A stretch of 64,000 nucleotides of DNA. Origin: Clostridiales bacterium (GTDB lineage Bacteria > Bacillota > Clostridia > Saccharofermentanales > Saccharofermentanaceae). Every line of letters begins with the position of its first letter. Position 1 is the first letter of the stretch. The stretch spans positions 124,001 through 188,000 of the forward strand of contig JAGAXM010000022.1 in assembly GCA_017940895.1 (NCBI GenBank). The letters run 5' to 3'. Shown here in pieces: positions 41,898-50,028 of the stretch. The notes under the pieces were generated by a model. That model made no database searches. It had not been told where the DNA came from and was given only the letters and a program-made list of their open reading frames with translations. A program made the position numbers and the translations under genes.

Positions 41898-42763
41898 GTT
41901 TTATTGATGTGCTTATTGCGATAATCTACGGAATTGTTGAGGGTATTACAGAGTGGCTCCCGATAAGTTCAACGGGACACATGATCCTTCTCGATTCATT
42001 CCTGACACTTAATGTATCTGAAGCTTTTCACGAGTTATACCTTGTTGTCATTCAGCTTGGTGCGATCATGGCCGTTGTAGTGATCTACTGGAAAGAGATC
42101 TGGCCGTTCGGTATCAAGGATAACAAGCACCCTTGGAAGAAAGAGGGAATAGGCAGATGGGTCAAGGCCGATAAGTTTACGATGTGGTTCAAGATCCTTG
42201 TCGCTTGTATCCCTGCAGTCATCGTAGGTGTCCTGTTCGATGATTACCTCGACGAACTATTCTATAACTACATATGCGTATCGATCATGCTTATCCTCTT
42301 CGGTATCGGATTTATCGTAGTTGAGAAGTGGGTCGAAGATAAAGAACCTTATGTTAAGTCTGTTGATGACATTACCTATCCTCAGGCATTACTCATTGGA
42401 GCTTTCCAGCTTATTGCTGCGGTATTCCCCGGAACATCCAGATCCGGTTCAACTATTGTAGGTTCACTTGCCATGGGTATAAGCCGCGAGGCAGCCGCCA
42501 AGTTTACTTTCTTCCTTGCCATCCCTGTAATGATGGGTGCGAGCCTGCTTAAGATCTTAAAGTACGATGGTGATGTAACAGGCACTGAGATCGCGACTCT
42601 TGTGATCGGTATGGTAGTTGCATTTGTCGTGTCCTGGGTAGTTATCAAGAGATTTATGGCATTTATCAAAAAGCACAACTTCACGGTTTTCGGCTGGTAT
42701 CGAATCGTTATCGGTATCCTGTTCCTTATCTTAGGTATCCTTGGTCTGGTAACGATGTCCTGA
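41894..42763 (+). CDS. uppP: Undecaprenyl-diphosphatase
   Basis: 289-residue polytopic membrane enzyme that dephosphorylates undecaprenyl diphosphate for peptidoglycan carrier recycling, conferring bacitracin tolerance. Family motifs: EGITEWLPISSTGHM near residues 17-31, with the glutamate-rich motif, and PGTSRSGSTI near 178-187. About eight membrane helices. Its stop lies two bases from the stop of the convergent minus-strand gene, with no terminator seen. Confidence 0.95.
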   Translation: MSFIDVLIAIIYGIVEGITEWLPISSTGHMILLDSFLTLNVSEAFHELYLVVIQLGAIMAVVVIYWKEIWPFGIKDNKHPWKKEGIGRWVKADKFTMWFKILVACIPAVIVGVLFDDYLDELFYNYICVSIMLILFGIGFIVVEKWVEDKEPYVKSVDDITYPQALLIGAFQLIAAVFPGTSRSGSTIVGSLAMGISREAAAKFTFFLAIPVMMGASLLKILKYDGDVTGTEIATLVIGMVVAFVVSWVVIKRFMAFIKKHNFTVFGWYRIVIGILFLILGILGLVTMS

Positions 42764-42765
42764 AC

Positions 42766-43554
42766 TTAACGGAACTGCTCATTAATCAGTTTGTCTACGA
42801 CTCTTACATCTAACGGTTTTTCGTTGGTTTCAAATGTAGCGTACAGATTATCTCCGAGAATGATATTATTCTGTGAATAATTATTGATCCTTTGAATATT
42901 GTCATTGGCGTATTGCGGATCCCCCATTTTGCCGAAGTGTTCATAGAAGAGTTCTTTTCTGTCGCTCATTCTTAAGATTCGGAAGTCGGTATGATAGACT
43001 ATGCCGTTGATTGCTATCGGGTATTCGTACTTGTAAGGAATGTTGTGGATATAAAGTCGATCAGCAATGATCTGTTCCGACTTTGATCTGACCCGGTCTC
43101 CTTTTAAGGTTGTAAAAACAGGGGTTCCTTCTTTGAACCCTTTTCGCTTATAGGGTGTGTTAAGCCATTTTTCTTTATATTCATCATCCGGAAGAATGTA
43201 TGGTTGTATCAGATCTTTGCGATCCTGTGAGAGATCAGGGTAGATGTCTTCGTATGTTCGGTCTGAGTATCGTTTAAGTATAGGATGCAATACTTTAAGT
43301 TCAGATTGTGCCGATTTTACAAGATCCTTAAGGTAGGCTTTCTGCGCAAGTGTTCGTATCAGCGGCTTGTCATAAGTCAAAACACCGTTGCTTTTATGGT
43401 TATCGGTCACATGGTAATAATACAGAGTCAACCCCTGCCGTTTTATTCTTAATCTGCCTTCGGGACACTCGGACAGATACTTGCTGCAAGAATTGATCAG
43501 CTTGGTGAGGTTATTAGACCTTTCATTCACTAGTTCTATAAAGTTCTTATTCAT
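42766..43554 (-). CDS. PD-(D/E)XK nuclease-like orphan protein
   Basis: 262 residues, not closely matching a named family. N-terminal ~100 residues are helical with several Lys/Arg. The C-terminal half has the spacing of a PD-(D/E)XK core: Glu160 in RSKSEQ, Asp190 in YHTDFRI, and Glu205 with His206 in FYEHFGKM, the EHFG form resembling ExK variants. Start ATG 43554, preceded by GGGGAAAGAG that sits in a small hairpin (43555-43575). No methyltransferase or integrase is adjacent, so a restriction system is not evident. Its upstream region carries the regular YAGTACYA array. Nuclease activity is inferred, not shown. Confidence 0.6.
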   Translation of the reverse strand: MNKNFIELVNERSNNLTKLINSCSKYLSECPEGRLRIKRQGLTLYYYHVTDNHKSNGVLTYDKPLIRTLAQKAYLKDLVKSAQSELKVLHPILKRYSDRTYEDIYPDLSQDRKDLIQPYILPDDEYKEKWLNTPYKRKGFKEGTPVFTTLKGDRVRSKSEQIIADRLYIHNIPYKYEYPIAINGIVYHTDFRILRMSDRKELFYEHFGKMGDPQYANDNIQRINNYSQNNIILGDNLYATFETNEKPLDVRVVDKLINEQFR

Positions 43555-43575
43555 GTTTGGTCTCTTTCCCCAAAC
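43555..43575 (-). promoter_or_regulatory. Leader hairpin with the ribosome site in its loop
   Basis: Minus strand: GTTTGG-GGAAAGAGA-CCAAAC immediately before ATG 43554. A 6-bp stem presents part of the Shine-Dalgarno in the loop and ends at the start codon, a layout able to affect translation. Confidence 0.5.
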
Positions 43576-43600
43576 ACCTTAACCAGCTTCTTTATGAGTA

Positions 43601-43795
43601 TAGTACCAACCAAGCGGGAATGTAATAGTTAGTACTGTTTTTAGACGTATTTTATGTACCAATATAATGAATCGTTGCTTTTGGTACTGAATTATCGAGA
43701 AATCTAGTACCAGATTAATAGGATGATAGGTTTTAGTACTGGAATAGTTATAAAAAACAGTACCATACGCGAATAAACCGCAATATGGTACTGTT
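43601..43795. repeat. Array of eight alternating inverted YAGTACYA elements, ~52-bp period
   Basis: GTAC occurs at 43603, 43632, 43656, 43684, 43707, 43736, 43760 and 43788. Elements alternate strictly between GTACCA and GTACTG, i.e. the same core YAGTACYA in opposite orientations. Successive steps are 29, 24, 28, 23, 29, 24, 28 bp, so same-orientation copies repeat every 51-53 bp. Spacers between copies are unrelated. The last pair extends to a 12-bp perfect inverted repeat (43756-43767 with 43784-43795). It fills the non-coding space between citrate synthase and the nuclease-like gene. Confidence 0.9.
43752..43795 (-). terminator. Rho-independent terminator of citrate synthase gene formed by the last array pair
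   Basis: Minus strand: 12-bp stem from 43795-43784 with 43767-43756, 16-nt loop, then a run of six T ending at 43752. It lies 31 nt after the citrate synthase stop. Confidence 0.75.
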
Positions 43796-43825
43796 GGATT
43801 CTTGAGAAACTCGATAATCTGTTTA

Positions 43826-45190
43826 TCAGCCGCGCTCGTCCATCGGGATGTAGTCTTCTCTCGGCTGAACGGCCTTATATGCAGGACGAATGATCTTGCC
43901 GGCGTTGTTTAATTCCTCGATGCGGTGTGCTGACCAGCCTGAGATACGCGCGATGGCGAACAGGGGAGTGTAGAACTCCAAAGGCAGATTCAGCATCGAA
44001 TATACGAATCCCGAATAGAAGTCGATATTCGCTGATACGCCCTTGTAGATGTGACGCTGCTCGGTGATGAGTCTTGCCGCGATCCTTTCAACATCGGAAT
44101 AGAGCTTATATTCCTTAGTCTTATGCTTCTCGATGGAGAGCTTCTCTACGAAGGACTTGAAGATCATGGCACGGGGATCTGAGATGGAATATACCGCATG
44201 ACCCATACCGTAAACGACCCCCGCGTTATCGAATGCTTCCTTATGCAGGATCTTGTTAAGATAAGCGGTGAGTTCTTCTTCGTCGCCCCAGTCTTTAACA
44301 TTCTTCTTGATATCTGCAAACATCTGCATAACCTTGATATTCGCGCCGCCGTGCTTGGGTCCCTTAAGAGAAGAGATAGCAGCGGAGATGGCAGCATATG
44401 TATCGGTTCCTGAAGAAGTAACAACATGAGTCGTGAATGTGGAGTTGTTACCGCCGCCGTGCTCTGCGTGAAGAACCAAAGACAGGTCAAGGATCTGTGC
44501 TTCAAGCGGAGTGAACTTATTGTCCGGACGGAGCATATAGAGAATATTCTCCGCTGTGGACAGATTTGCCCTCGGTCTGTGGATATAAAGACTCTTGTTA
44601 TCGTTGTAGTAGATCTTGGCAGCATAAGAATAAGCCGCAAGCATAGGGAACATCGCGATCAGCTCAAGAGACTGACGCAGCACGTTCGGGATAGTAGTGT
44701 CGTTTGCATTGTGGTCGTATGAATAAAGAGTGAGTACGGCACGCTGCAGATTGTTCATGATGTCGTTGCTCGGAGCCTTCATGATTACGTCTCTTACGAA
44801 ATTCTTGGGAAGAGCGTCACGGTAGTTCGCGAGAATGATCATGAAGTCGAGAAGCTCACGCTCGCTGGGAAGCTTGCCGAAAAGGAGGAGATAAGTAACT
44901 TCCTCGAATCCGTTATGTCTTCCTGCGCCCGTAATACCGTCAGCTATCTTATGAACGTCGATACCTCTGTAGTACAGTTCGCCGTCACAGGATACTTCTT
45001 CGCCGTCTACGACCTTCTTTGATACGATCTCTGAGATCTCTGTAAGACCCGTTAATACGCCTTTTCCGTTAAGGTCACGAAGACCTCGGTTAACTTTGTT
45101 CTTGGTATAAAGTTCCGTATCTATCTTGTTCGCCTCGCACATCTTGGCGAGTTCGATGATCTCGGGGGTAAGTCTTGAAAACTTGTTCAT
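43826..45190 (-). CDS. Citrate synthase
   Basis: 454 residues, class of long bacterial citrate synthases found in Clostridia. It condenses oxaloacetate and acetyl-CoA. Conserved segments: LHAEHGGGNNSTFTTHVV (His241, His244), GPKHGGAN with His280, and VYGMGHAVY with His331, then NIDFYSGFVYSMLNLP near the C-terminus containing the expected Asp region. GGAGG lies 9 nt before the ATG. Monocistronic, with its own promoter. In an anaerobe it probably feeds 2-oxoglutarate and glutamate synthesis. Confidence 0.95.
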   Translation of the reverse strand: MNKFSRLTPEIIELAKMCEANKIDTELYTKNKVNRGLRDLNGKGVLTGLTEISEIVSKKVVDGEEVSCDGELYYRGIDVHKIADGITGAGRHNGFEEVTYLLLFGKLPSERELLDFMIILANYRDALPKNFVRDVIMKAPSNDIMNNLQRAVLTLYSYDHNANDTTIPNVLRQSLELIAMFPMLAAYSYAAKIYYNDNKSLYIHRPRANLSTAENILYMLRPDNKFTPLEAQILDLSLVLHAEHGGGNNSTFTTHVVTSSGTDTYAAISAAISSLKGPKHGGANIKVMQMFADIKKNVKDWGDEEELTAYLNKILHKEAFDNAGVVYGMGHAVYSISDPRAMIFKSFVEKLSIEKHKTKEYKLYSDVERIAARLITEQRHIYKGVSANIDFYSGFVYSMLNLPLEFYTPLFAIARISGWSAHRIEELNNAGKIIRPAYKAVQPREDYIPMDERG

Positions 45191-45228
45191 GCTTCCGGTC
45201 CTCCAATTCCTTTTATTCCTGAATATTT

Positions 45229-45257
45229 AATTTACCTTATTTTTTTGATTTTATCAA
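45229..45257 (-). promoter_or_regulatory. Sigma-A promoter of citrate synthase gene
   Basis: Minus strand: TTGATA (45257-45252), 17-nt spacer, TAAATT (45234-45229). Confidence 0.65.
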
Positions 45258-45286
45258 TTTGAAGGACGACCATGAATGAGTGAAAG

Positions 45287-45315
45287 TTGAGGCATTCATA
45301 ATACTTTGATAGAAT
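45287..45315 (+). promoter_or_regulatory. Sigma-A promoter of putP-like gene
   Basis: TTGAGG (45287-45292), 17-nt spacer, TAGAAT (45310-45315), with a TGA extended -10 in front. Confidence 0.75.
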
Positions 45316-45347
45316 CAACGATGATTTTAATTATAGGAGTTATTCAT

Positions 45348-46886
45348 ATGTCAACATCCATCTGTATTTTGATCACCATTATCCTGTATCTGGTAATGAT
45401 GATCGTTATCGGTGCTGTCTTCAGCAAGAAGAACAAGAGCACCGACGACTTTTTCCTCGGCGGCAGAAAGCTCGGACCTCTCGTTACCGCGATGAGTGCC
45501 GAGGCTTCTGACATGAGTTCATGGCTTCTTTTGGGTCTTCCCGGACTTGCACTTATCACAGGTCTTGCAGAAGCTACATGGACAGCTATCGGTCTTGCTG
45601 TAGGTACATATCTTAACTGGCTTTTTGTAGCTAAGAGACTTCGTATCTACACACAGAGAGTAGGAGCGGTTACGATCCCTGATTTCTTCTCCAAGAGATT
45701 CGGTGATGATAAGAAGATCCTTACCTTGATCTCCGCTATCTTTATCGTAGTATTCTTCGTTCCTTACACGGCATCCGGATTCGTAGGCTGCGGTAAGCTT
45801 TTCTCAACGATCTTCAATATCGATTACTTCACAGCCATGGTAATCTGTGCGCTGGTTATCGCTCTGTACTGTATTCTCGGCGGATTCCTTGCGGCTTCAA
45901 CAACGGACTTCGTCCAGAGCATCATCATGACGATCGCTCTTATTGTTGTTCTCGGATTCTCTTTCAAGACAGCGGGAGCAAATGCTATCTTTGATAATGC
46001 CAACAGCATCGAAGGCTTCATGGATATTTTCAAGGGATGTAATGTAACTGACGGAACGGTCGGTTCATACGGCGCTCTTCCCATAGCATCCACGCTCGCA
46101 TGGGGTCTGGGATACTTCGGTATGCCTCATATCATTCTCCGATTCATGGCTGTAGAGGATGAGAACAAGCTTCATATCTCAAGAAGAGTAGGTTCCATCT
46201 GGGTAGTTATCTCCATGAGCGTTGCTATCCTCATCGGTGTATGCGGCTATACTCTCATGAAGAACGGTGTCGTTCCTGCTTATGAGACAACATCCGATTC
46301 CGAACGTATCATCATCGATATTGCTTCCAAGGTTGCTTCTTACGGTGTACTTCCTGCTATCGTAGGCGGTATCATTCTCGCAGGTATCCTTGCATCCGCG
46401 ATGTCCACATCCGATTCACAGCTTCTTGCTGCTACATCTTCGGTAACTCAGAACATTGTTCAGGAGTTCTTCGGAGTTAAGCTGAGTGCAAAGACATCCA
46501 TTTGGGTTGCAAGAGTAATGGTTCTTGTCATCTCAGGTATAGCTGTATTCCTTGCCATGAATCCTGATTCTTCCGTATTCAGGATCGTATCATTCGCTTG
46601 GGCAGGCTTCGGTGCTACATTCGGTCCCGCTATCCTTTTCGCTTTGTACTGGAAGCGTGCCAACAAGTGGGGTATCTTAAGCGGCATGATCGGCGGCGGT
46701 GCTTTGATCTTCATCTGGAAGTTCATCGTCAGAGTTCAGTTCGCAGGAACATGGCTTGATATCTATGAGCTTCTGCCTTCGTTTATCTTTAACGTAATTC
46801 TCGTAATCGCAGTTTCGCTTCTTACAAAGGAACCCGAGAAGGAGATTACGGATGAATTCGATGCGGTAGTTAAGGCTGCTAAGTAA
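45348..46886 (+). CDS. putP: Sodium/proline symporter (SSS family)
   Basis: 512-residue membrane protein with ~13 helices. Start ATG 45348 has AGGAG 8 nt upstream; in-frame codons from 45306 lie in the leader. PutP-type motifs: MSAEASDMSSWLLLGLPGLA after the first two helices, and GFVGCGKLF and LAWGLGYFGMPHI segments later in the protein. Imports proline with Na+. Monocistronic between its promoter and a convergent terminator. Confidence 0.93.
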   Translation: MSTSICILITIILYLVMMIVIGAVFSKKNKSTDDFFLGGRKLGPLVTAMSAEASDMSSWLLLGLPGLALITGLAEATWTAIGLAVGTYLNWLFVAKRLRIYTQRVGAVTIPDFFSKRFGDDKKILTLISAIFIVVFFVPYTASGFVGCGKLFSTIFNIDYFTAMVICALVIALYCILGGFLAASTTDFVQSIIMTIALIVVLGFSFKTAGANAIFDNANSIEGFMDIFKGCNVTDGTVGSYGALPIASTLAWGLGYFGMPHIILRFMAVEDENKLHISRRVGSIWVVISMSVAILIGVCGYTLMKNGVVPAYETTSDSERIIIDIASKVASYGVLPAIVGGIILAGILASAMSTSDSQLLAATSSVTQNIVQEFFGVKLSAKTSIWVARVMVLVISGIAVFLAMNPDSSVFRIVSFAWAGFGATFGPAILFALYWKRANKWGILSGMIGGGALIFIWKFIVRVQFAGTWLDIYELLPSFIFNVILVIAVSLLTKEPEKEITDEFDAVVKAAK

Positions 46887-46910
46887 TCCTTAAGCAACAG
46901 CTTATAATGC

Positions 46911-46952
46911 TAAATAAAAAGAACGGCGGTTTTCAGATAAGAAAGCCGCCGT
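46911..46952 (-). terminator. Convergent terminator between putP and SDR gene
   Basis: 11-bp stem (46923-46933 with 46942-46952, one G-U). Minus-strand reading ends in TTCTTTTTATTT; the plus strand has a weaker TTTATT. The stem includes the SDR stop codon. Confidence 0.75.
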
Positions 46953-47625
46953 TTATTCCTATTATCTGACCTGTTATAAAAGAGGATCTGTCTGTCGACA
47001 GTTCATATATGACTCCTGCGACATCCTGCGGTCTGCCGATCCTTTGAAGGGGAGTCTCATACATAAGATTCTTTTTGTCTTCGTCCGAATAGTTCTTCAT
47101 CATGTCGGTGTCGATGACGCCGGGAGACACTGCGTTTACGCGTATGCCGGAAGGTCCGAGCTCTTTGGCAAGAGACTTAACATATGCGTCCATCGCACCC
47201 TTGGAAGCGGAATACAGTGACTCGCACGAAGCTCCGGTCTGTCCCCACATGGAGGAGACTGCCGTGATGACGCCTTTCTTGGCAGAGACCATGGAAGGGA
47301 TGACTTCGTTGCATACGGCAAAGAACCCGCCGAAATTGGTGTTCATGATATTAAGGTAATCGTCATAAGTAAAGTCTGTGGAAAGACCTGTCAGGCTGAT
47401 TCCGGCGCAATAGATCATTACATCGACAGGACCGAACTTGTCTGTCGCTTCCTTAATACCTGCTTTGATGGCAGAAACATCGGTAATGTCCGCTTTAATG
47501 GCATAGCCGTAAGGCCCCGGAGCATTCTTATAGAAATAGCTTACGTCGTAACCTTTATTAATAAAGAGTTCTACCGTTGCAGCTCCTATGCCGCGGGAGC
47601 CTCCCGCTACCAGTACGTGTGCCAT
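46933..47625 (-). CDS. Short-chain dehydrogenase/reductase (FabG-like)
   Basis: 230 residues. Rossmann nucleotide-binding motif GGSRGIGAATVE at the N-terminus, YSASKGAMDAYVKSLAKELG with the catalytic Tyr-x3-Lys, and RVNAVSPGVIDTDM. Likely reduces a 3-oxoacyl or similar ketone with NAD(P)H. It is not in a fatty-acid operon (acpP is far away), so FabG itself is not certain. GAGGT precedes ATG 47625. Confidence 0.85.
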   Translation of the reverse strand: MAHVLVAGGSRGIGAATVELFINKGYDVSYFYKNAPGPYGYAIKADITDVSAIKAGIKEATDKFGPVDVMIYCAGISLTGLSTDFTYDDYLNIMNTNFGGFFAVCNEVIPSMVSAKKGVITAVSSMWGQTGASCESLYSASKGAMDAYVKSLAKELGPSGIRVNAVSPGVIDTDMMKNYSDEDKKNLMYETPLQRIGRPQDVAGVIYELSTDRSSFITGQIIGINGGFLI

Positions 47626-47653
47626 AAGATTACCTCACTATTAATATGCCAAA

Positions 47654-47682
47654 AGAATAAAATAGTTGAAGCCAATATGCAA
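47654..47682 (-). promoter_or_regulatory. Sigma-A promoter of SDR gene
   Basis: Minus strand: TTGCAT (47682-47677), 17-nt spacer, TATTCT (47659-47654). Confidence 0.6.
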
Positions 47683-47694
47683 ACATATTAAAAT
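47666..47694 (+). promoter_or_regulatory. Sigma-A promoter of the 47725 gene
   Basis: TTGAAG (47666-47671), 17-nt spacer, TAAAAT (47689-47694); overlaps the divergent SDR promoter. Confidence 0.6.
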
Positions 47695-47724
47695 TGTGCG
47701 GATAATATTAATGAGGTTATCAGT

Positions 47725-48549
47725 ATGTCTGAAGAGATAAAGAAGAATGATCTGATCGATGATGTAGAGGATAAAGAAGAATACGAACGTGCGCTTGCGG
47801 CTTTGAATAAGTCCAAGAGTGCGCGCGTAAAGAAGATCGTCGATGAGAAGAAGGCTAAGAAGCAAAAGGAGAAAGAGACTCAGAAGAAGTCCTCTTCCGG
47901 TTCTTCCGATGATAAGAGCTTTATCGGTAAGTGTAAAAAGGATCCCGTAATCCCTGCATGCATACTGCTTATCATTATTGCTGCCATCGGATTCGGTATT
48001 TATATCCTTGTTCCGATGTTCTCTATAAAGACCTTGGGCGTTACTGTCGAGGATTACAGGGTAAGATATATTTCAACAAGCATCTATAATGCGGCTCTCG
48101 CACCTTACGGCTTCACAATACCCGAGGTTACATATCAGGAGGAGCAGAATGTTGCTCTTACAGCTGCAGGAGAGAACAGCAGCAGTAATCAGGACAAGTT
48201 ACTGTTCTTCAGCGCACCTATTGCAAATACCGGTACTTCCTTTGCTACTGCAATTCAGGGAAGTGTAAGAAAGACGGATAATAAGATCACAGCGTTAAGA
48301 GTTATCGCTGAATACAGCAATGATCCCAATTACTTCAACTTCCTCGTGCTGTACTTCGGTTCGTATCTGCAGGCATTTATCCCGGGCGTATCCGATCAGG
48401 ATATTCAGGCTCTTGTAACAGATGCGGTAAATAATATCTCGACGGGTGAGTTCACCATAAGACAGGACATCGCATTCAGAGTGTCTATCGTAACCACGGA
48501 TACCGTTAATTACGTCGCATTCGACATCATGCCGTCAGGCAACCTGTAA
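47725..48549 (+). CDS. Hypothetical single-pass membrane protein with highly charged N-terminus
   Basis: 274 residues. A lysine/glutamate-rich cytoplasmic region (~1-70, with long KKAKKQKEKE-type stretches, probably a coiled coil) precedes one membrane helix (~78-98). The rest (~100-274) is an extracytoplasmic domain without cysteines; segment YFNFLVLYFGSYLQAFIPGVS is amphipathic. No family recognised. GAGGT precedes the ATG. Monocistronic. Confidence 0.8.
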   Translation: MSEEIKKNDLIDDVEDKEEYERALAALNKSKSARVKKIVDEKKAKKQKEKETQKKSSSGSSDDKSFIGKCKKDPVIPACILLIIIAAIGFGIYILVPMFSIKTLGVTVEDYRVRYISTSIYNAALAPYGFTIPEVTYQEEQNVALTAAGENSSSNQDKLLFFSAPIANTGTSFATAIQGSVRKTDNKITALRVIAEYSNDPNYFNFLVLYFGSYLQAFIPGVSDQDIQALVTDAVNNISTGEFTIRQDIAFRVSIVTTDTVNYVAFDIMPSGNL

Positions 48550-48577
48550 ATACTTACAACAGCTCGAAAAGCAAAAG

Positions 48578-48607
48578 AAAAGGACAGTCAGTGACTGTCC
48601 TTTTTTG
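48578..48607. terminator. Bidirectional terminator between 47725 gene and tRNA-Trp
   Basis: AAAAGGACAGTCA inverted repeat (48578-48590 with 48592-48604) with T-run on the plus strand and TTTTCTTTT on the minus strand. Confidence 0.88.
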
Positions 48608-48608
48608 T

Positions 48609-48683
48609 TGGCAGGGGAGACACGATTCGAACGCGCAACCGGCGGTTTTGGAGACCGCTGCTCTACCGTTGAGCCACTCCCCT
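48609..48683 (-). tRNA. tRNA-Trp (anticodon CCA)
   Basis: 75-nt cloverleaf with encoded CCA. Acceptor AGGGGAG/CTCCCCT, anticodon loop CTCCAAA giving CCA, T-loop TTCGAAT. Single-gene unit with its own promoter and a shared terminator. Confidence 0.96.
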
Positions 48684-48699
48684 ATAGGCAACGGATAGT

Positions 48700-48728
48700 A
48701 GTTTACAGTTAGGTTTGCAACCTGTCAA
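48700..48728 (-). promoter_or_regulatory. Sigma-A promoter of tRNA-Trp
   Basis: Minus strand: consensus TTGACA (48728-48723), 17-nt spacer, TAAACT (48705-48700). Confidence 0.85.
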
Positions 48729-48743
48729 GTGTAATGTTATTAT
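48715..48743 (+). promoter_or_regulatory. Sigma-A promoter of proC operon
   Basis: TTGCAA (48715-48720), 17-nt spacer, TATTAT (48738-48743) with TG extended -10. It physically interleaves with the divergent tRNA-Trp promoter. Confidence 0.75.
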
Positions 48744-48775
48744 GCTTTTTATATTAATAATAAGAGGTTTGATAT

Positions 48776-49573
48776 ATGAAGCTTACTGTTATCGGTGCAG
48801 GTAATATGGGACGCGCCCTCATAAGAGGATTTGTAACGGGCGGAGTTCTCAAGGCAGAAGAAGTTTATGTTTATGATATTATTGCCGAAGCGGCGCAGAA
48901 GACTGCGGACGAATTCGGTATTATCAGATCCGAAGATCCCAATAAAGATGTTAAGGACAGTGATTATGTCCTGATGGCGGTTAAGCCCCAGCATTTCGAT
49001 GATACATTGAAGGGACTTAAGGATTCGTTAGGTGAGAATACTATTGTCTTGTCGATCGCTGCAGCAGTTACTACTTCAAGGATCGACAATATATTGAGGG
49101 GCAGAAAGTTCGTAAGGATCATGCCCAATACTCCCGCACAGGTAGGAAGCGGCGTATCCGCGATCTGCCCCGTAGGTCTTACTGATGAGGAGACTTCATT
49201 TGTTCAGAAGCTTTTCGAGACGTGCGGCATCGTTATTATCTGTGACGAGAAGACACTCGATGCCATCGGCTGTGTCTCCGGCACAGGCCCCGCTTATGTA
49301 ATGCTCTTTATTGAGGCGATGTCCGATGCTGCTGTAGCTCTCGGTATCAAGAGAGCAGATGCTCTTAAGATTGCTGCTGCAACTGTAGCAGGCTCCGGAA
49401 AGCTCTGTCTTGATACAGGCGTACATCCGGCTGTTCTTAAGGATCAGGTTACAAGTCCCGCCGGTACAACGATCGAGGGTGTTATGGCACTTGAGGAGAA
49501 CGGTCTTCGCAATGCCGTTATCAAGTCTGTAATCGCCGCAGCAGAGAAGACCCGTAAGATGCAGGGTAACTGA
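48776..49573 (+). CDS. proC: Pyrroline-5-carboxylate reductase
   Basis: 265 residues. Rossmann loop VIGAGNMGRALIRGF at residues 4-18; the P5C-binding C-terminal signature GTGPAYVMLFIEAMSDAAV and QVTSPAGTTIEGV are clear. Catalyses the NAD(P)H-dependent last step of proline synthesis. AGAGG precedes the ATG. First gene of a tightly packed run (proC-rnhA-nudF-ftsK-cinA-murJ), each overlapping the next. Confidence 0.96.
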   Translation: MKLTVIGAGNMGRALIRGFVTGGVLKAEEVYVYDIIAEAAQKTADEFGIIRSEDPNKDVKDSDYVLMAVKPQHFDDTLKGLKDSLGENTIVLSIAAAVTTSRIDNILRGRKFVRIMPNTPAQVGSGVSAICPVGLTDEETSFVQKLFETCGIVIICDEKTLDAIGCVSGTGPAYVMLFIEAMSDAAVALGIKRADALKIAAATVAGSGKLCLDTGVHPAVLKDQVTSPAGTTIEGVMALEENGLRNAVIKSVIAAAEKTRKMQGN

Positions 49574-50028
49574 TGCCGGGTTTAACTAAAGTAACAATCT
49601 ATACTGACGGCGCCTGTTCAGGCAATCCCGGTCCCGGCGGCTGGGGGGCGATATTGATGGCGGGCGGAAAGAGCCGCGAGATATCGGGCGGGGAAGCGCA
49701 TACCACCAATAACAGGATGGAGCTTATGGCTGTCATTAAGAGCCTCGGGCTTCTGACGCGTCCCTGTGAAGTCGATCTTTATTCGGACAGTGCATATGTC
49801 GTTAATGCTTTCAATCAGAACTGGATCGAAGGCTGGCAGAAGAAGGGCTGGGTCAACAGCGCCAAGAATCCTGTGGCTAACAGGGATCTGTGGGAGAAGC
49901 TGATCGATCTTTGCAATACCCATAAAGTCACTTTTATTAAGGTAAAAGGCCATGCGGACAACGAGTTTAACAACAGATGCGATGAGCTCGCCGTTGCCGA
50001 GTCGGCTAAGTACGCCAAGGGGTCCTGA
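49573..50028 (+). CDS. rnhA: Ribonuclease HI
   Basis: 151 residues. Degrades RNA of RNA-DNA hybrids. Catalytic acids visible: Asp in IYTDGACSGNPGPGG, Glu in NNRMELMAV, Asp in LYSDSAYV, and the last Asp in NNRCDELA; KGHADN is the conserved His loop. TGATG overlap with proC. Confidence 0.96.
   Translation: MPGLTKVTIYTDGACSGNPGPGGWGAILMAGGKSREISGGEAHTTNNRMELMAVIKSLGLLTRPCEVDLYSDSAYVVNAFNQNWIEGWQKKGWVNSAKNPVANRDLWEKLIDLCNTHKVTFIKVKGHADNEFNNRCDELAVAESAKYAKGS

Noticed and set aside
42766..43554. Type II restriction-modification system
   Set aside because: No methyltransferase is adjacent, and the host would have to tolerate the GTAC-rich array next to the gene. Only a nuclease-like fold is suggested.
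43601..43795. CRISPR array
   Set aside because: Elements are only ~8 bp and alternate in orientation, spacers are 17-23 bp, and no cas genes are present, so this is not a CRISPR array.
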